A DNA stretch of 64,000 nt from Patiria miniata. Its lineage: Eukaryota; Echinodermata; Asteroidea; Valvatida; Asterinidae. The notes under the pieces are model-generated. The model made no database searches. It worked only from the letters and a program-made list of their open reading frames with translations, and was not told the DNA's origin. The stretch is taken from NCBI RefSeq assembly GCF_015706575.1, contig NW_024037072.1, positions 26,785,162-26,849,161 on the forward strand, in the 5' to 3' direction. The position numbers were made by a program, and so were the translations under genes. The stretch's first letter is position 1. Every line of letters starts with the position of its first letter. This document shows, in pieces, positions 10,901-22,900 of the stretch.

Positions 10901-13900
10901 CAGGGGGAAAAAAAAGAACATGGCAGCATAGACCTGAACAAGGAGACCAATGACAGAGCTGGCTAGAGACAACAGATCAGACGCGCAATGTTTAATTAGA
11001 AACGAGTGCACAACAGACGACGACGGACATGCAATCACTGTAAACCTGCACACCCCATTTTAACTGGCTAGGTTCACTGCCATAGTAATGAGCCAGTTTT
11101 AGCGGGGACTATGGGTAACCATAGCTTAATAACTGCATTCGAACCCAGGATAGTTGGATTACATTAGTCGCCTATCTGGAACCAGAGCTAGGGGCACGGT
11201 TCCATCACCGGTTACCAATAGTCGCGTGTATCATAATACACGGCAGGGAGCCAGGATCAAGAAGTTTTGAGATGATTTTTTTTCACCAGCGTTTGGCAGG
11301 AGACGTTTGCATGTTGCTATCAGTGTTCTGGCATTCATTACATCAAGAAGCAACCATTAGTCAAATAATGGTCCTTGCCTGAACTTGGTGTTTTTTATGC
11401 AGGTATTGTTCATACCAAAGTTACAGCAAAACCAACAACCCGACAAACCAAACCAAAAACTGAGTTGTGTGCCAGTACACAGCGATTGGCTAATATGGAT
11501 GCCATGGAGGAGATGAGCCTAACTGTTTAAAATTTAGGAGCCAGGTGTTACTCGATTTTATTTGCAGCTCAAGGCCTATGCGATTTTATCCCGAAGGACC
11601 TTTGACCTGGACTATTTCATCGAGATACCGAACTGGTTTATTGATTTTTGCATGAAGGCATTATAAAAGGTATTATATTTTGAACTGGCTAGGTTGCGAT
11701 AAGTTGCGCAGAGATACCACAGAGAACGTTGTAAACCAGTTCATCACAGTCCAATCATAAGTCCAGTCACAAGTTACAGTGGATGCACAGAACAGAAATG
11801 CCTATTTGCCACAGTTCATTTGAATAGCTTGTGACTTGGCTTGAGAATGTTACTGACTTGAGTAAGTAACTTGTGTGAGTGACTTGTGAGTAACTTGTGA
11901 GTGACTTGTGAATGACTTGTGAGTGACTTGTGAGTGACTTGTGAGTGACTTGCGAGAGACTTGCGAGTGACTTGCGAGTGACTTGCGAGTGACCTGTGAG
12001 TGACTTGCGAGTGACTTGCGAGTGACCTGCGGGTGACCTGCGGGTGACCTGCGGGTGACTTGTGAGTGACTTGCGAGTGACTTGCGAGTGACTTGCGAGT
12101 GACTTGCGAGTGACCTGCGAGTGACCTGCGGGTGACCTGCGGGTGACCTGTGGGTGACCTGTGAGTGACTTGCGAGTGACTTGCGAGTGACTTGCGAGTG
12201 ACTTGCGAGTGACTTGCGAGTGACCTGCGAGTGACCTGCGGGTGACCTGCGGGTGACCTGTGGGTGACCTGTGAGTGACTTGCGAGTGACTTGCGAGTGA
12301 CTTGCGAGTGACTTGCGAGTGACCTGCGAGTGACCTGCGGGTGACCTGCGGGTGACCTGTGGGTGACCTGTGAGTGACTTGCGAGTGACTTGCGAGTGAC
12401 TTGCGAGTGACTTGCGAGTGACCTGCGAGTGACCTGCGGGTGACCTGCGGGTGACCTGCGGGTGACTTGTGAGTGACTTGTGAGTGACTTGTGAGTGACT
12501 TGCGAGAGACTTGTGAGTGACTTGTGAGTGACTTGCGAGTGACTTGTGACAACTTGATGACAACTCTGGCACCATCTATGCATAAAATGCCCTGCCTTAC
12601 CTTGGCCAGTGCTGCATCCTTCTCCTGAATAATCGTCCGCATCTCTTCTGCCACGATGCGACCCTTGCTGGACTTGACCTTGTTGATTTGACCCAGGATG
12701 GACTTGCCATACATGGCGATCTCCGGTCCCGTGTCTGACACGCTCAGCCTTGCCAGCAGGTCACCCATGCTCTGTTGATCAAGGAACCAAACTTATTAAC
12801 CGAGCAGTGGTTTAATGCAGTGAAGTCTAGCTTCCTGACTTGTAGAGGATATAAGAGGGTATAAGATCATGTCCAAAAAGAGCATTCTACAGTGAAGGCT
12901 ATTCACTAAGGCATGCAAATGGCTAAACCTATTAAAGAGTAAGTTCAGGCGCGAACCACAGTCAACCATAGTTCGACTAATTTTGCTCTAACGAAGGATG
13001 GTTGGACTACTCTACTCTACTATTTGGAACCAAAGCTAGGGGCACGGTTGCTTCACTGGTTACCAATAGCCGCGCACATCCTAAAGTACAGAGGGGAGCC
13101 ATGACTTTTTACCATTGCTTGACTACTTGCATTCGCACGTTGCTTAGATGTAAGTTACGTCACAAATCAACCATTAGTCGGCTAATGGTCCTCTATCGAA
13201 ATTGCTCCAAGCTGAAGCCACAAAACACCCAATAAGCCAGTTGGGTATTTCAACTGCGCATGGGTCATAGGTCATTCGGGATAATTGAACGTTTCGAAAG
13301 TGCATGAACGCCGCCTGCGCACGACACTTGCGTGTAAATTACCAGCAGAATGGGTGCACGCGTAACATCGCGTAACATCACGTCAGCGATGTTATCCCGA
13401 ATGACCTCGGGTCATTGAAATACCGAACTGGCTTATTGGGACGTAGCCTCTTGGCTGAGTATAGCTTTGTAGTCCATCACAAATCCATCTCAAGTCTGGT
13501 CCAAAGTAAATCACAAGTCCTTTCACAAGTAGCAGGGATGGCCAGCAACAAATAAATGCATTTTGTAACAGTTCACTTAAACAGCTTGTGACTTGACTTG
13601 AGACTGGAGGACTTGTGATGAATCCACATCGACAACACTGATAGAAAATATCCAAATTGGCGGACTAAGTGGCTACAGCTTTTGACATTGCTATGGATCT
13701 ATTACAATAAAGGCCGTTGCCAAAGACGAATATGCCCTTTTGAACCCAGCCCCATTGCTTTGAAATCCTGGTCATGATTACTTGACTACAGCATCCGCTG
13801 TTAGTCTGGGAACCAATGTAGCAATTGAGAGCCAGACTAGTCGAGAAGTTTTGTGCTACTTGGTGAGCTAGTACTCGATACTTTGGGATTGCCTTTGGAG

Positions 13901-16900
13901 ACTCCAAACTATTTTTTAGAATTGTTTCAATAAAGCCCGGTTCATACTCGAACACGATGGTGACGTCATGGCAAGTATTCGCACTGCAAATTCGTAAAAG
14001 GTGAACACATTTCAACTCAGGCGAATTTCGCAGCGAACGTTTCTTGACGTCAAATTCACTTCGCATTCGCATTCGCGTCGTGTATGAACCGGGCTTGAGG
14101 GGGTCATGATTCTGTTCAGAATCAACTCCAAATTTTCACTAGTAAGAAAAAGCTCAATAAACCCACTAAGCCCATAAGCCTAAATACAAGTTGATTAGGA
14201 AGCACAATGTCAGATTATAGACTGATTATTTATCACCTACATTAGTTCCATAGGCGCGGCTTACAATGTGATGCTATTTTAAAGACCTGTTGAGTAGGTT
14301 TAGTCTCAAAAGTTGTCCAATCTTTGGAGTTTGTGCTGTCGTCGGCACATCTTCAGATCTCTCAGTAACGGGCTCCGTGCGCCAACGAAAGAGGGCACCC
14401 CTTTACCTAGCAACGACGTCCCATGGGCGGGACATTTCACTGGTTGACGTGCACTGTTCCTTGTGTGTGACGCATGTACACGAGGGGATTTGTACTATGT
14501 ACACGCAGTGGCCGCGCTTCGCAGCAAATGAATTGCAGTCAGGCAAGATGGCATCGGTTGGTCACCCCAACTGTACTTCCTTTGCTGGTGAGGGGGTACT
14601 TGTGAACGGAGCGGATTGCTTGCAATTAAATCTCCAGGACCTACATGTCCATTTGGCTGCGCAAGACAGTTGTCAAAACTTACATATCAGCTTGTACATA
14701 TGACTGATCCATTTGTACTGCTGCAACATAACAAAATAGTGACCAATGAACTGACTGCATTGGTTCGTGAATATTCATAAACTGTAACAGTTCACCACAC
14801 GCTGGTAAAAATTGCCTTTCCTTCCACCTACCATGTCTGGTGTGCCATACTCATCATCCACGTCCGTTCCCGAGTCAAAATCATCCTTGTTCTCCATCCT
14901 GCGCAGTCTAGCTATGGACTCATCTCGTTCTTCATTGGCCAGTCGCAGTCTGGCCATGACGGCCTCATCTCTTTTCTTCTGGGCAGCGTAGATCTCTTCC
15001 ACTACAGCTGTAGCGTTTAAAAATAAAAAATCGATGAAAACTTATCACTGGATGCATGGAATGAAAGACTCGTGCACGGAATGAAAGACTGGTTTATAAT
15101 CATAGTACCAGTTTACTCTCCCATTTTCATACGTTGAGCATCCTATTTTCCTGAGGTGAAGCTGGCAGAAAATAGAACACTCCACCCAAGGAGGCCCATG
15201 AAATACTGCAGTCTGTAATGAATGTATTATAAGCTCAACAGTTACATGACAGACAATGAGCTTCAATAAACACTTTGTTAACTCTCAATGTTTAGTGAAC
15301 AATCATGCAAAGAACATTTGAACAGGAAGAACTGTATCAACTGGACACTGCACTTAAAAGAACTCGGACTGTAAACATAGTTATTTTTCATCTGTTACTG
15401 AAAATCGATTGATTGATATTTATACAAAAAAAGAAGAAAAAAAGTTACACTGTTAATCTTGTTTACTGCCCTCTATTGACGGGCCTGGTTGCTAGGTAAA
15501 AGTTCGCTTGTACTCCCGCCCTGCAAACAGGATGCTGGGATACTCTGATGAGCTTCACAGTCTTGTAAAGGAAGTGGCCTATGACCTATGTATAAAGCAT
15601 CTGGCTGCAGCTGTTCAAGACCGCAGATAGTCAATGCGCGCAAATGCTATCCGAAAACTTTCCCATAGAAATGCGCACACTCCATACCCGATGTGATTTC
15701 TGTTTCATTGCGGACCATGTGGACAAAATTTTGAGCATCACATAATGCAATCCGACCGTTCATGATTCGAAACGGAGCCTGAGCAAGTGACGGGAATTGT
15801 AAATTTACAACGCAGATAAGTTTTACAGAATTTTCTACATTATTATGCTTTTCAACGAAAAAAACAAAATCTCTAAACTGGAATAAAAGAGTAATGAATC
15901 AGTCTTAACGGCCGTTTCAAACCTTACAGAGTCATGACCGTGATGATGCGCAGGTCACAGGTCACGCAAAATCCAACCAATCAGAGCGCGAACTCATCAG
16001 AGTATCCCAGCATCCTGTTTTCAGGGCGGGGGGTAAGAGCGAAAGGTGAAAGATTGCCATAACCATCTTGGAAATGCACACACATGGTCTCCCACTGTCA
16101 GTCATTTAAGTGAATGATATGCCATTGTTACACGGTCAATATCAACCTTCTATTTCAAATTTAATTACAATCTCAAATAAACTGAAAATTCATTTGCGAT
16201 ATGCTTTTGCAGGGTCAGTGATATGTTTAGATTTCTACCCGGAAAATGTGAACCATGTTGTGGGGACTTTCAAGTGTCCCCACAACATTTTTGGTCCCTA
16301 CAAAACATTTTGTACAACTGGTGTGTGGTACCCATAACTCTGAAACAAGTTATCAGTACACACGAAGATGCAGACATCTGGCTTGCTTGTTTGGTTGCTA
16401 TACCGGTACATGAAGTTCCTATCAGGATGAGGCTGCCTTTGTGTATTCTTTTCGAGAGTGCAAGGCACACAAGAAAAAACAAATGTGACACACACTGGCC
16501 AATTAATGGATCGATGTCACGCACAATTGACGGCACTTTTGCACAACTTTTGAGAGCCCTAGCGGGCACACATCGCATGTCTGCACAAGTATGCACAAGT
16601 AATTTCAATCAGAATGTGCACAAACCCATTGCATCTTCTCGTGAGTGCCAGGTGTACATGTACTATCAAATCTCCCTCCCAGTGGTCTCCCCAAACTCTA
16701 CTTATTGTAACCGTTGAGGCGGTACTTGTGCAGACTCTATAGACAGACTCTATAGACAGAGTCGGCAGATGAGGTGCTCTGTCCCGTATGCCCTACCCCA
16801 TGATATTTTGACCATTTACAACAAACGGAATGTCCAATAAAAGTTTGACGTGTGGGCACTTTAATTGCACAGCAAGAACATGCAATATGGTGTTGGGGAA

Positions 16901-19900
16901 TTGCAGACGTTGTTGCCCGAGGGTTCTCTTTTTGTTTCTGTCGTAGGAGGGGGGGGGGGGGGGGGGGAGGGGGGAGGGGGAGGGATATTTCTTTGACATT
17001 TGAGACCATCGACTGGCCAACTTACCCGCAGCTCTGGCTGCTACCCGAGCCTCCAGTGTTGCCTCTGTAAGACTCTGAGAAAGCCGGAGGGATTCAATCT
17101 CCTGTTCTGTCTCAAGAAGTCTCTCCTGCAACTGTGACAGAAACAATAGACACTGGATTTAGTCTTGGACAATTTGTGACAAGCTAAAAAACCAAAAAAA
17201 AACGTCTCCCAGATAGCCCTGTCCACTTTGCCCGATAGAAAGTCTGCATTTTTGCAGAGGTTTTTGAAACTTTGTGAGTCACTACTTGACTGTTGCGGAC
17301 TGCTTTACATAACGGATCTTCCAGATAATGCTGACAGAGATGCAACTAGTCTATTGGTGAGACAGCTCCCTAAACCTTTCTGGGATGATTATTGAGATGA
17401 CGCCTTACCTCTTTGTTGATATCTCTGGTTGAGCCAAGCTCCGACAGCAGCATTGGTACACCTTCCTCAAAGTCTGTCTTGGCACTGGTTCCCCTATCCA
17501 CTACTATCCTGATGGGTGTGCTGGTAACCTGCGGGCCAGGCTGGGCTGCGTTGGCAGAAGGAGACACCTTGGATGAATCTGTTTCACACATTGAATCACT
17601 GAAATTACAAGCTGTGAAGTCGCTCAGTGTCCGACTAGCACAAGCATGGTTACCACTTTACATGCTGACTGGTGCAGCCCACACAATCACACTGCTTCGC
17701 TGCGCACACCGGAACCCAACATTATTTTATCATCTTGCTTATTGTGGTTACAGCTAGTGTGATAGCAATCTGGAAGGTACCTTACCATTTCCCTATTCTA
17801 ATTTGCAAAAACGACAAAATGGTTGCAGAATAGCAGTAAGTAATCAAGTGTGTTTAACATGAGTGCAATGCCTCTTAACTCTTTCAGTGCCAAAGTCGTA
17901 CATGTTCGAGGTATATTTGTTGGTTCGAAATTGCCAACCTTGTACATGTACGAGGTAATGTTCGTACTTAAAATCGCCAAACCTTGTACATGTACGAGGT
18001 AGAGTAAGCATGTTATCACAAGGGGGCGCTCTCACTCTTTCTAATAATATCATTTTCATTCAGGTACGACCTGTATTTATTTGTTTCATTTGAGTTCTTG
18101 CAAGAGGGCGCAGCACTAAAACTCGTATTTTCTGCAAAAAGTGCGGAATTCCCCTGTGTGCAGGATAGTGTTTCAGGGTGTATCACTACGTATGTGACTA
18201 CTATTGACTTTCCAATGTACCAAGGATATACCAGAGAGCAACAACAACAAATTTAGTGAGTAAAACTTATTTACTTTTTTTTCACAGAATTTTGAACAAT
18301 TAAAAAAAAACGCTCGAAGTTGGGCCCTTTAGGGTTAAACTTTTCAAATTTCGCAGGCACTGAAAGAGTTAAAATGCCTCTTATTTTTTTATCAGTCACA
18401 GGCAGTCAAAAATTTCTCCACTTGCCCTTCCATGCAATTGTATACAGACTTGTAAAAAAACAGCCAGATCACATTCATGTGAACACTGTGACTAGTCAAA
18501 TTCCATCAACAGACAAAAGAGGTAACTGCTACAGTTGGCATATCAATTACCTCCAGTCAAAGCATGGATATATCAAATTAACAAGGGAATTCTTCAGGGA
18601 ATAAATATGCTTGGCGGGTTTTAAACAAGTACGTTTGAAATTGGCAGGAGGAGGGGGGGGGGGAGGCCGGCGCCTGGGGGCCTGGACATGGATAATGGCC
18701 CGTTGAAGGCAAGGTTCATTATCCGTGTCTAGGCTCCCAGCCAGTGTTAAATGCAATTGTTTAAGACAGGCCAAGCACAAATTTATTCCCATATGCATGA
18801 ATACCTTTCAGTCAAAAATTAGGAATTTCCAAAAAAAATTCAACAATTTTACTTCATGTTCTGTAAAACACCCCTTCTAGCTATGTTTATGGTATGTGCC
18901 TCGCACGAGAAGTACCAAAAATCTCCTTATATGGAGGTTGGCGCGACGCATGGAGCATACTGTGAGATGTGACACAGAACACAGCGGTGCTAAAATTTAG
19001 GACTCTATGAAATACGGACTCACTTGTAGTATTGCGCATGCCTAAGTGAAGATAATTAGGAGAGTGACTGGTTCAACCAATAAAAGGGTAAAAGGGACCA
19101 GATTTCACAGGAGTCCAAATTTCGAGTGACACCAGAAAAAAAGTGTTTAAAAGCAGTCAGTGTTTCATTACCAACCTTTCATCTCAGTTGATGCATTCTT
19201 TCCTTCAGGACTAGTGGTCAAATCAGGGATGGCCTGCCCAACATCGCTGTGTCTTCTGACCGCCGGTGGCCCGCGGGCTAGGTTGGGCTCATTGTGGGCA
19301 AACTGAGCATAGCTGGGCCACTGGCCCTGGTCTAGTGGTCCCATGCGGGGAGGACTGACCCAGGCGTTGGCCGGCACCGAGTAACCCATGCTGGGGTTGT
19401 ACCAGGCACCATGAGCAGGGGGCATGGTAAAGTTGGAGTTCCAGGCTGGGCGGCTGTCAAGGTAGTAATCATCGTGAGCTGTAAAGAATGAAAAACCGTT
19501 GCTTATGATCCAGATAGGTAAATATAGATACATGTACCTTTTTAAAACCCTAACTTTATTTTGCCAGGAAACATCCTGCATCCTATAATTCTTCCTCCGC
19601 AAGGGAGACCAAAGCAAAACATTTTTGTACTTAAAGGCTTTTCATGCATTTTCTTCATTTCCAATAACAACACCACTGAAAATCCAAAGAAGAATGTTCA
19701 TATTCTAACCTGTTGAAGACCAGTTTCAGTTTCAACCTTTCAATCACGAAACACAATTTTTGTCTATATAACTTGTTCTTTCCATTTGCCAGCAACCAGA
19801 TTTGGGATTTTTTGAAAGGTAAGAATGTGTTAAATCTAAAAAAAAAAAAGACATTCTGGAGATGTAAAGTACACATCCCTTTAAAGTACATATCTGGTGA

Positions 19901-22900
19901 AGGCATGTACCGTTAACAGTTTGGCTACAATTTCCTCATCGAAGGCAATGAAGGAGAATATTACAAGGCAGGATTAAAGCTATAGTCCATCATTTGCAGC
20001 CATCCGAAAAAGTAACTGGCGTATTATTGTTGAAAAACATACTTGGTTGAAAGATAGTAAGTGGACTAAACTCCCTGTGAAATTAATCTTTCTGGCAAGC
20101 TATCATTTTGCAGTAATCAACGAAAGAAGGCCTTTCCAACGGTGCGTCTTAAGACGCACCGTAGGAAAATTTAAATTAGTAGTTCGTTTTGTTATTCGGC
20201 GCAGTGCGCGCAAGCATTGGCACGACGCACATGAGCGCGCGGTTGCTATAATTCGTCGGATCAGTGCGCGACATCGCATATAGCTGCAATTCAGAACAAT
20301 TCAAAACATGATTCAGCAACTTTTGATTTGAAATTGAGATCCTAGAATGCTGTTTTTCTTGGAATATACAGCTGAAGCTGAGCTGAAACTTCATCAGGTT
20401 AGTTGTTCAGTATCCTTCATTAGATTTTGAACACTTTTGTTGCTTCAAACGAACAAAAAGCACAAATTACAAATGATGGACTATATCTTTAAATACAGTC
20501 TGACTTGGTCATAAAAAGAAGTGGGGATGACTAAACACAGCTGCCCACCACTTGTCTATTCCATGGATTCCATATTGAATAGGAAAGTAAATCTTATATA
20601 ATCAGCACACTTCATACCTCTTCTTCTCCTGGGTTTCCTAGATCTTCGTTCCTGTCTTCCCCTTACATCCTCCATCTCCTCACTTCTCATGTCATCCTCT
20701 GAGGTCAGGGTCAGGTCATCCTTCGGTGCGTCCGTCTGATCAACTCCTTTACTTTCCTTGGGAGACCGCTCAGTGGCTTCTGTCTTTCTCTGGAGCTCTT
20801 TTTCCTTGGGATGCGGTTTACCACCTTGAAAAAAAAACCCCAAAGGCTTATGATCACCTTCTTTGGTTTAAAAATATGGAAATTTGCTTTTGGAGTAGCC
20901 TCTTACTGTAACCACCAACCGACACACAACACCTTGGCTACACACAGTAAACAAATAACAGTTGTCAAAGTGTTAAGCCTACTCAGTGCAACAAGTTGCT
21001 TCCAATCATATTGTGTGTGTGTGTGGGGGGGGGGGGGTTAATCATCCTTAATGGCAGTTGAGAAGAGCTGAATTGCGAAGGACGCGGCTACAATGTGGTC
21101 GAGCCAAAGGCATGTAAAGGTGCCTTAGGCAGCTGCCATACGACCCATGTCTGACCACGAAGCACAGGGAGATCGAAGTGTTGATTATTGCGATGGGAGG
21201 AAAACCGGAGAGCCCAGAAACAAAAATCACGGCACAGGAGAGAATCAACAAACAAGTCTACTCACATACGGTCCGAGCCAGAAATCGAACCCAGGCCACA
21301 TTGGTGAGAGGGCTTTACGCACTAGCCACCCAAGCCACCCAAATATCGCAAGACCCAACTGCTTCAAGACTCTGAGCTTGCTAGCAGGCTCAGAATCTTA
21401 CAATTACAACTGTATATTGTTTCTTACGTTTTGGACCAACTTGATTTATACAGTTTGACCAACCTTGGATCTTGCCTACATGTATTTTTAAGGGAAAGCC
21501 ACATTTTTGTATTTTTTTCATGCTTTTTGGTGCCTTTAAGTATTTCCAACTGTGAAATACCTACAATGTAACACAAACTTGTCGATTCCCTTGGGCAGGT
21601 TTCTAAAGAGGGAGGATTTTACACGGAGAAATCTTGAGCAGCATTGTTACCAAGTCAATCAAGAGCCATCTAGTCTCAAGTCCTATCACAAACTTTCCAA
21701 ACAGGCCAAAAGGGCCTGTGATGTCATTGCTTCTTATTCCCTCTTACTTCTGACCTGAATTGGGGTTTGACTTGTGACCGGACGTTCGATTCAGAGCGTG
21801 ATTGACTTACATGCATGATCAACTTGGTATGCACTTGGGATTGACTTGTGAGTAGCATGTTATATGACTCAACTTTGCCTAGGAGCTGAGCCCTTACCCC
21901 GTAATATGCGGTCTCTCTGCTTGGCCGGGGACAGCCAGTCTTTCAGCTCTTCATTGACAGATGGACTGGAGCCTGCATACATGTCAACAAAGGTATCCTC
22001 TGTGGATCTGTCCAGCTCACGACGCTCTGCGGCCTTCCTCAGAGAACGCTCCCTTCTGATGACTTGATTTCTACAATCAAACAAAATATTACCAAATGAG
22101 GACGAAACTCTGTTCACACTGAAGAACTATCTTTCAGGATTGCCAGTTAGTTTCAGAAGTAATAAGCATAGACGTCTAACTTTATGCTGAATGTACAACA
22201 GCAATATATTCACGAGTCCAACCTATCTCTCTTTTAAAGGCCGGTTCATACTCGGCGCGAAAGCGAACGTGAATGTAAATTTGTGACATCAGAGCACGTA
22301 TTCACACTGCAAATTCGCAAAAGTTGAACACATTTCAACTCCTGCGAATTTCGCAGCGAATGCTTCGTGACGAAAATTCAAATTACATTCGCAGGAAGTA
22401 TGAACCAGCCTTAAGGCACTGGATATTTGGCTCCAGGGAGTCTTGGAGCCTGCACCCGATTTCATGAAACTCATCGTAACTTACAGTGCATCGCAGCGCT
22501 GCGACGCGTCGTATCCCTACTATGCATCGCAGCAATCCTGCGATCCATTTCACAAAAACAAGTTGTAATTGCGACGCGACATAGGTGTATTTATAGCACA
22601 ACTCGGTAACTGTTTTATGTATTCAGTCAGCCAATAGAAAATAGTTGTCTGCTATTCAACAAAGAGTCGTTTTTAAAACGTAAAATAAAAATGGCGGATG
22701 AGTGATGCAATTTTAAAGGAAAACAAGCTCTCAGTGGACTGTAGCCTATCTACTTTGTAATTTCAACTGCAATATTCCAGGCTAATTCCTATTTATTCAA
22801 TGCATTTTCTTTTTACAACTTTACACACATCAATGATAGTCTCAGTTTAAATATGTATTTTTATGGCATAAAACTGGTTAAGAAAAGGACGCTTCTTATT

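Larger units (their letters stand above)
4920..12600 (-). other. MIPOL1 intron 8 (7.7 kb), repeat-filled
   Basis: This intron holds a TTAA-type MITE copy (5880-6257), a GTTATTCAC family copy (about 6924-7085), a hAT-like element (7979-8779), a short palindromic region of TGGGGAC motifs (8930-9070), a 35-bp inverted repeat with LINE debris (10166-11045), a dispersed repeat (11050-11870) and the minisatellite. About 5183-5305 on the plus strand looks coding and is discussed as a finding. Confidence 0.7.

Noticed and set aside
11767..12768. 333-, 255- and 241-residue minus-strand frames rich in SQVTRKSLASH repeats
   Set aside because: They are readthrough of an 11-bp satellite that has no stop in any minus frame. 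The real coding part is only the MIPOL1 exon at 12601-12771.
13665..14072. 135-residue minus-strand frame
   Set aside because: Overlaps a MITE with known inverted ends at 13931-14097.
14290..14703. 137-residue plus-strand frame
   Set aside because: No homology pattern, lies in an intron, no convincing acceptor or donor.
16223..16717. 164-residue plus-strand frame
   Set aside because: Lies in MIPOL1 intron 6 over a TGGGGAC hairpin and repeats, with no domain or splice support.
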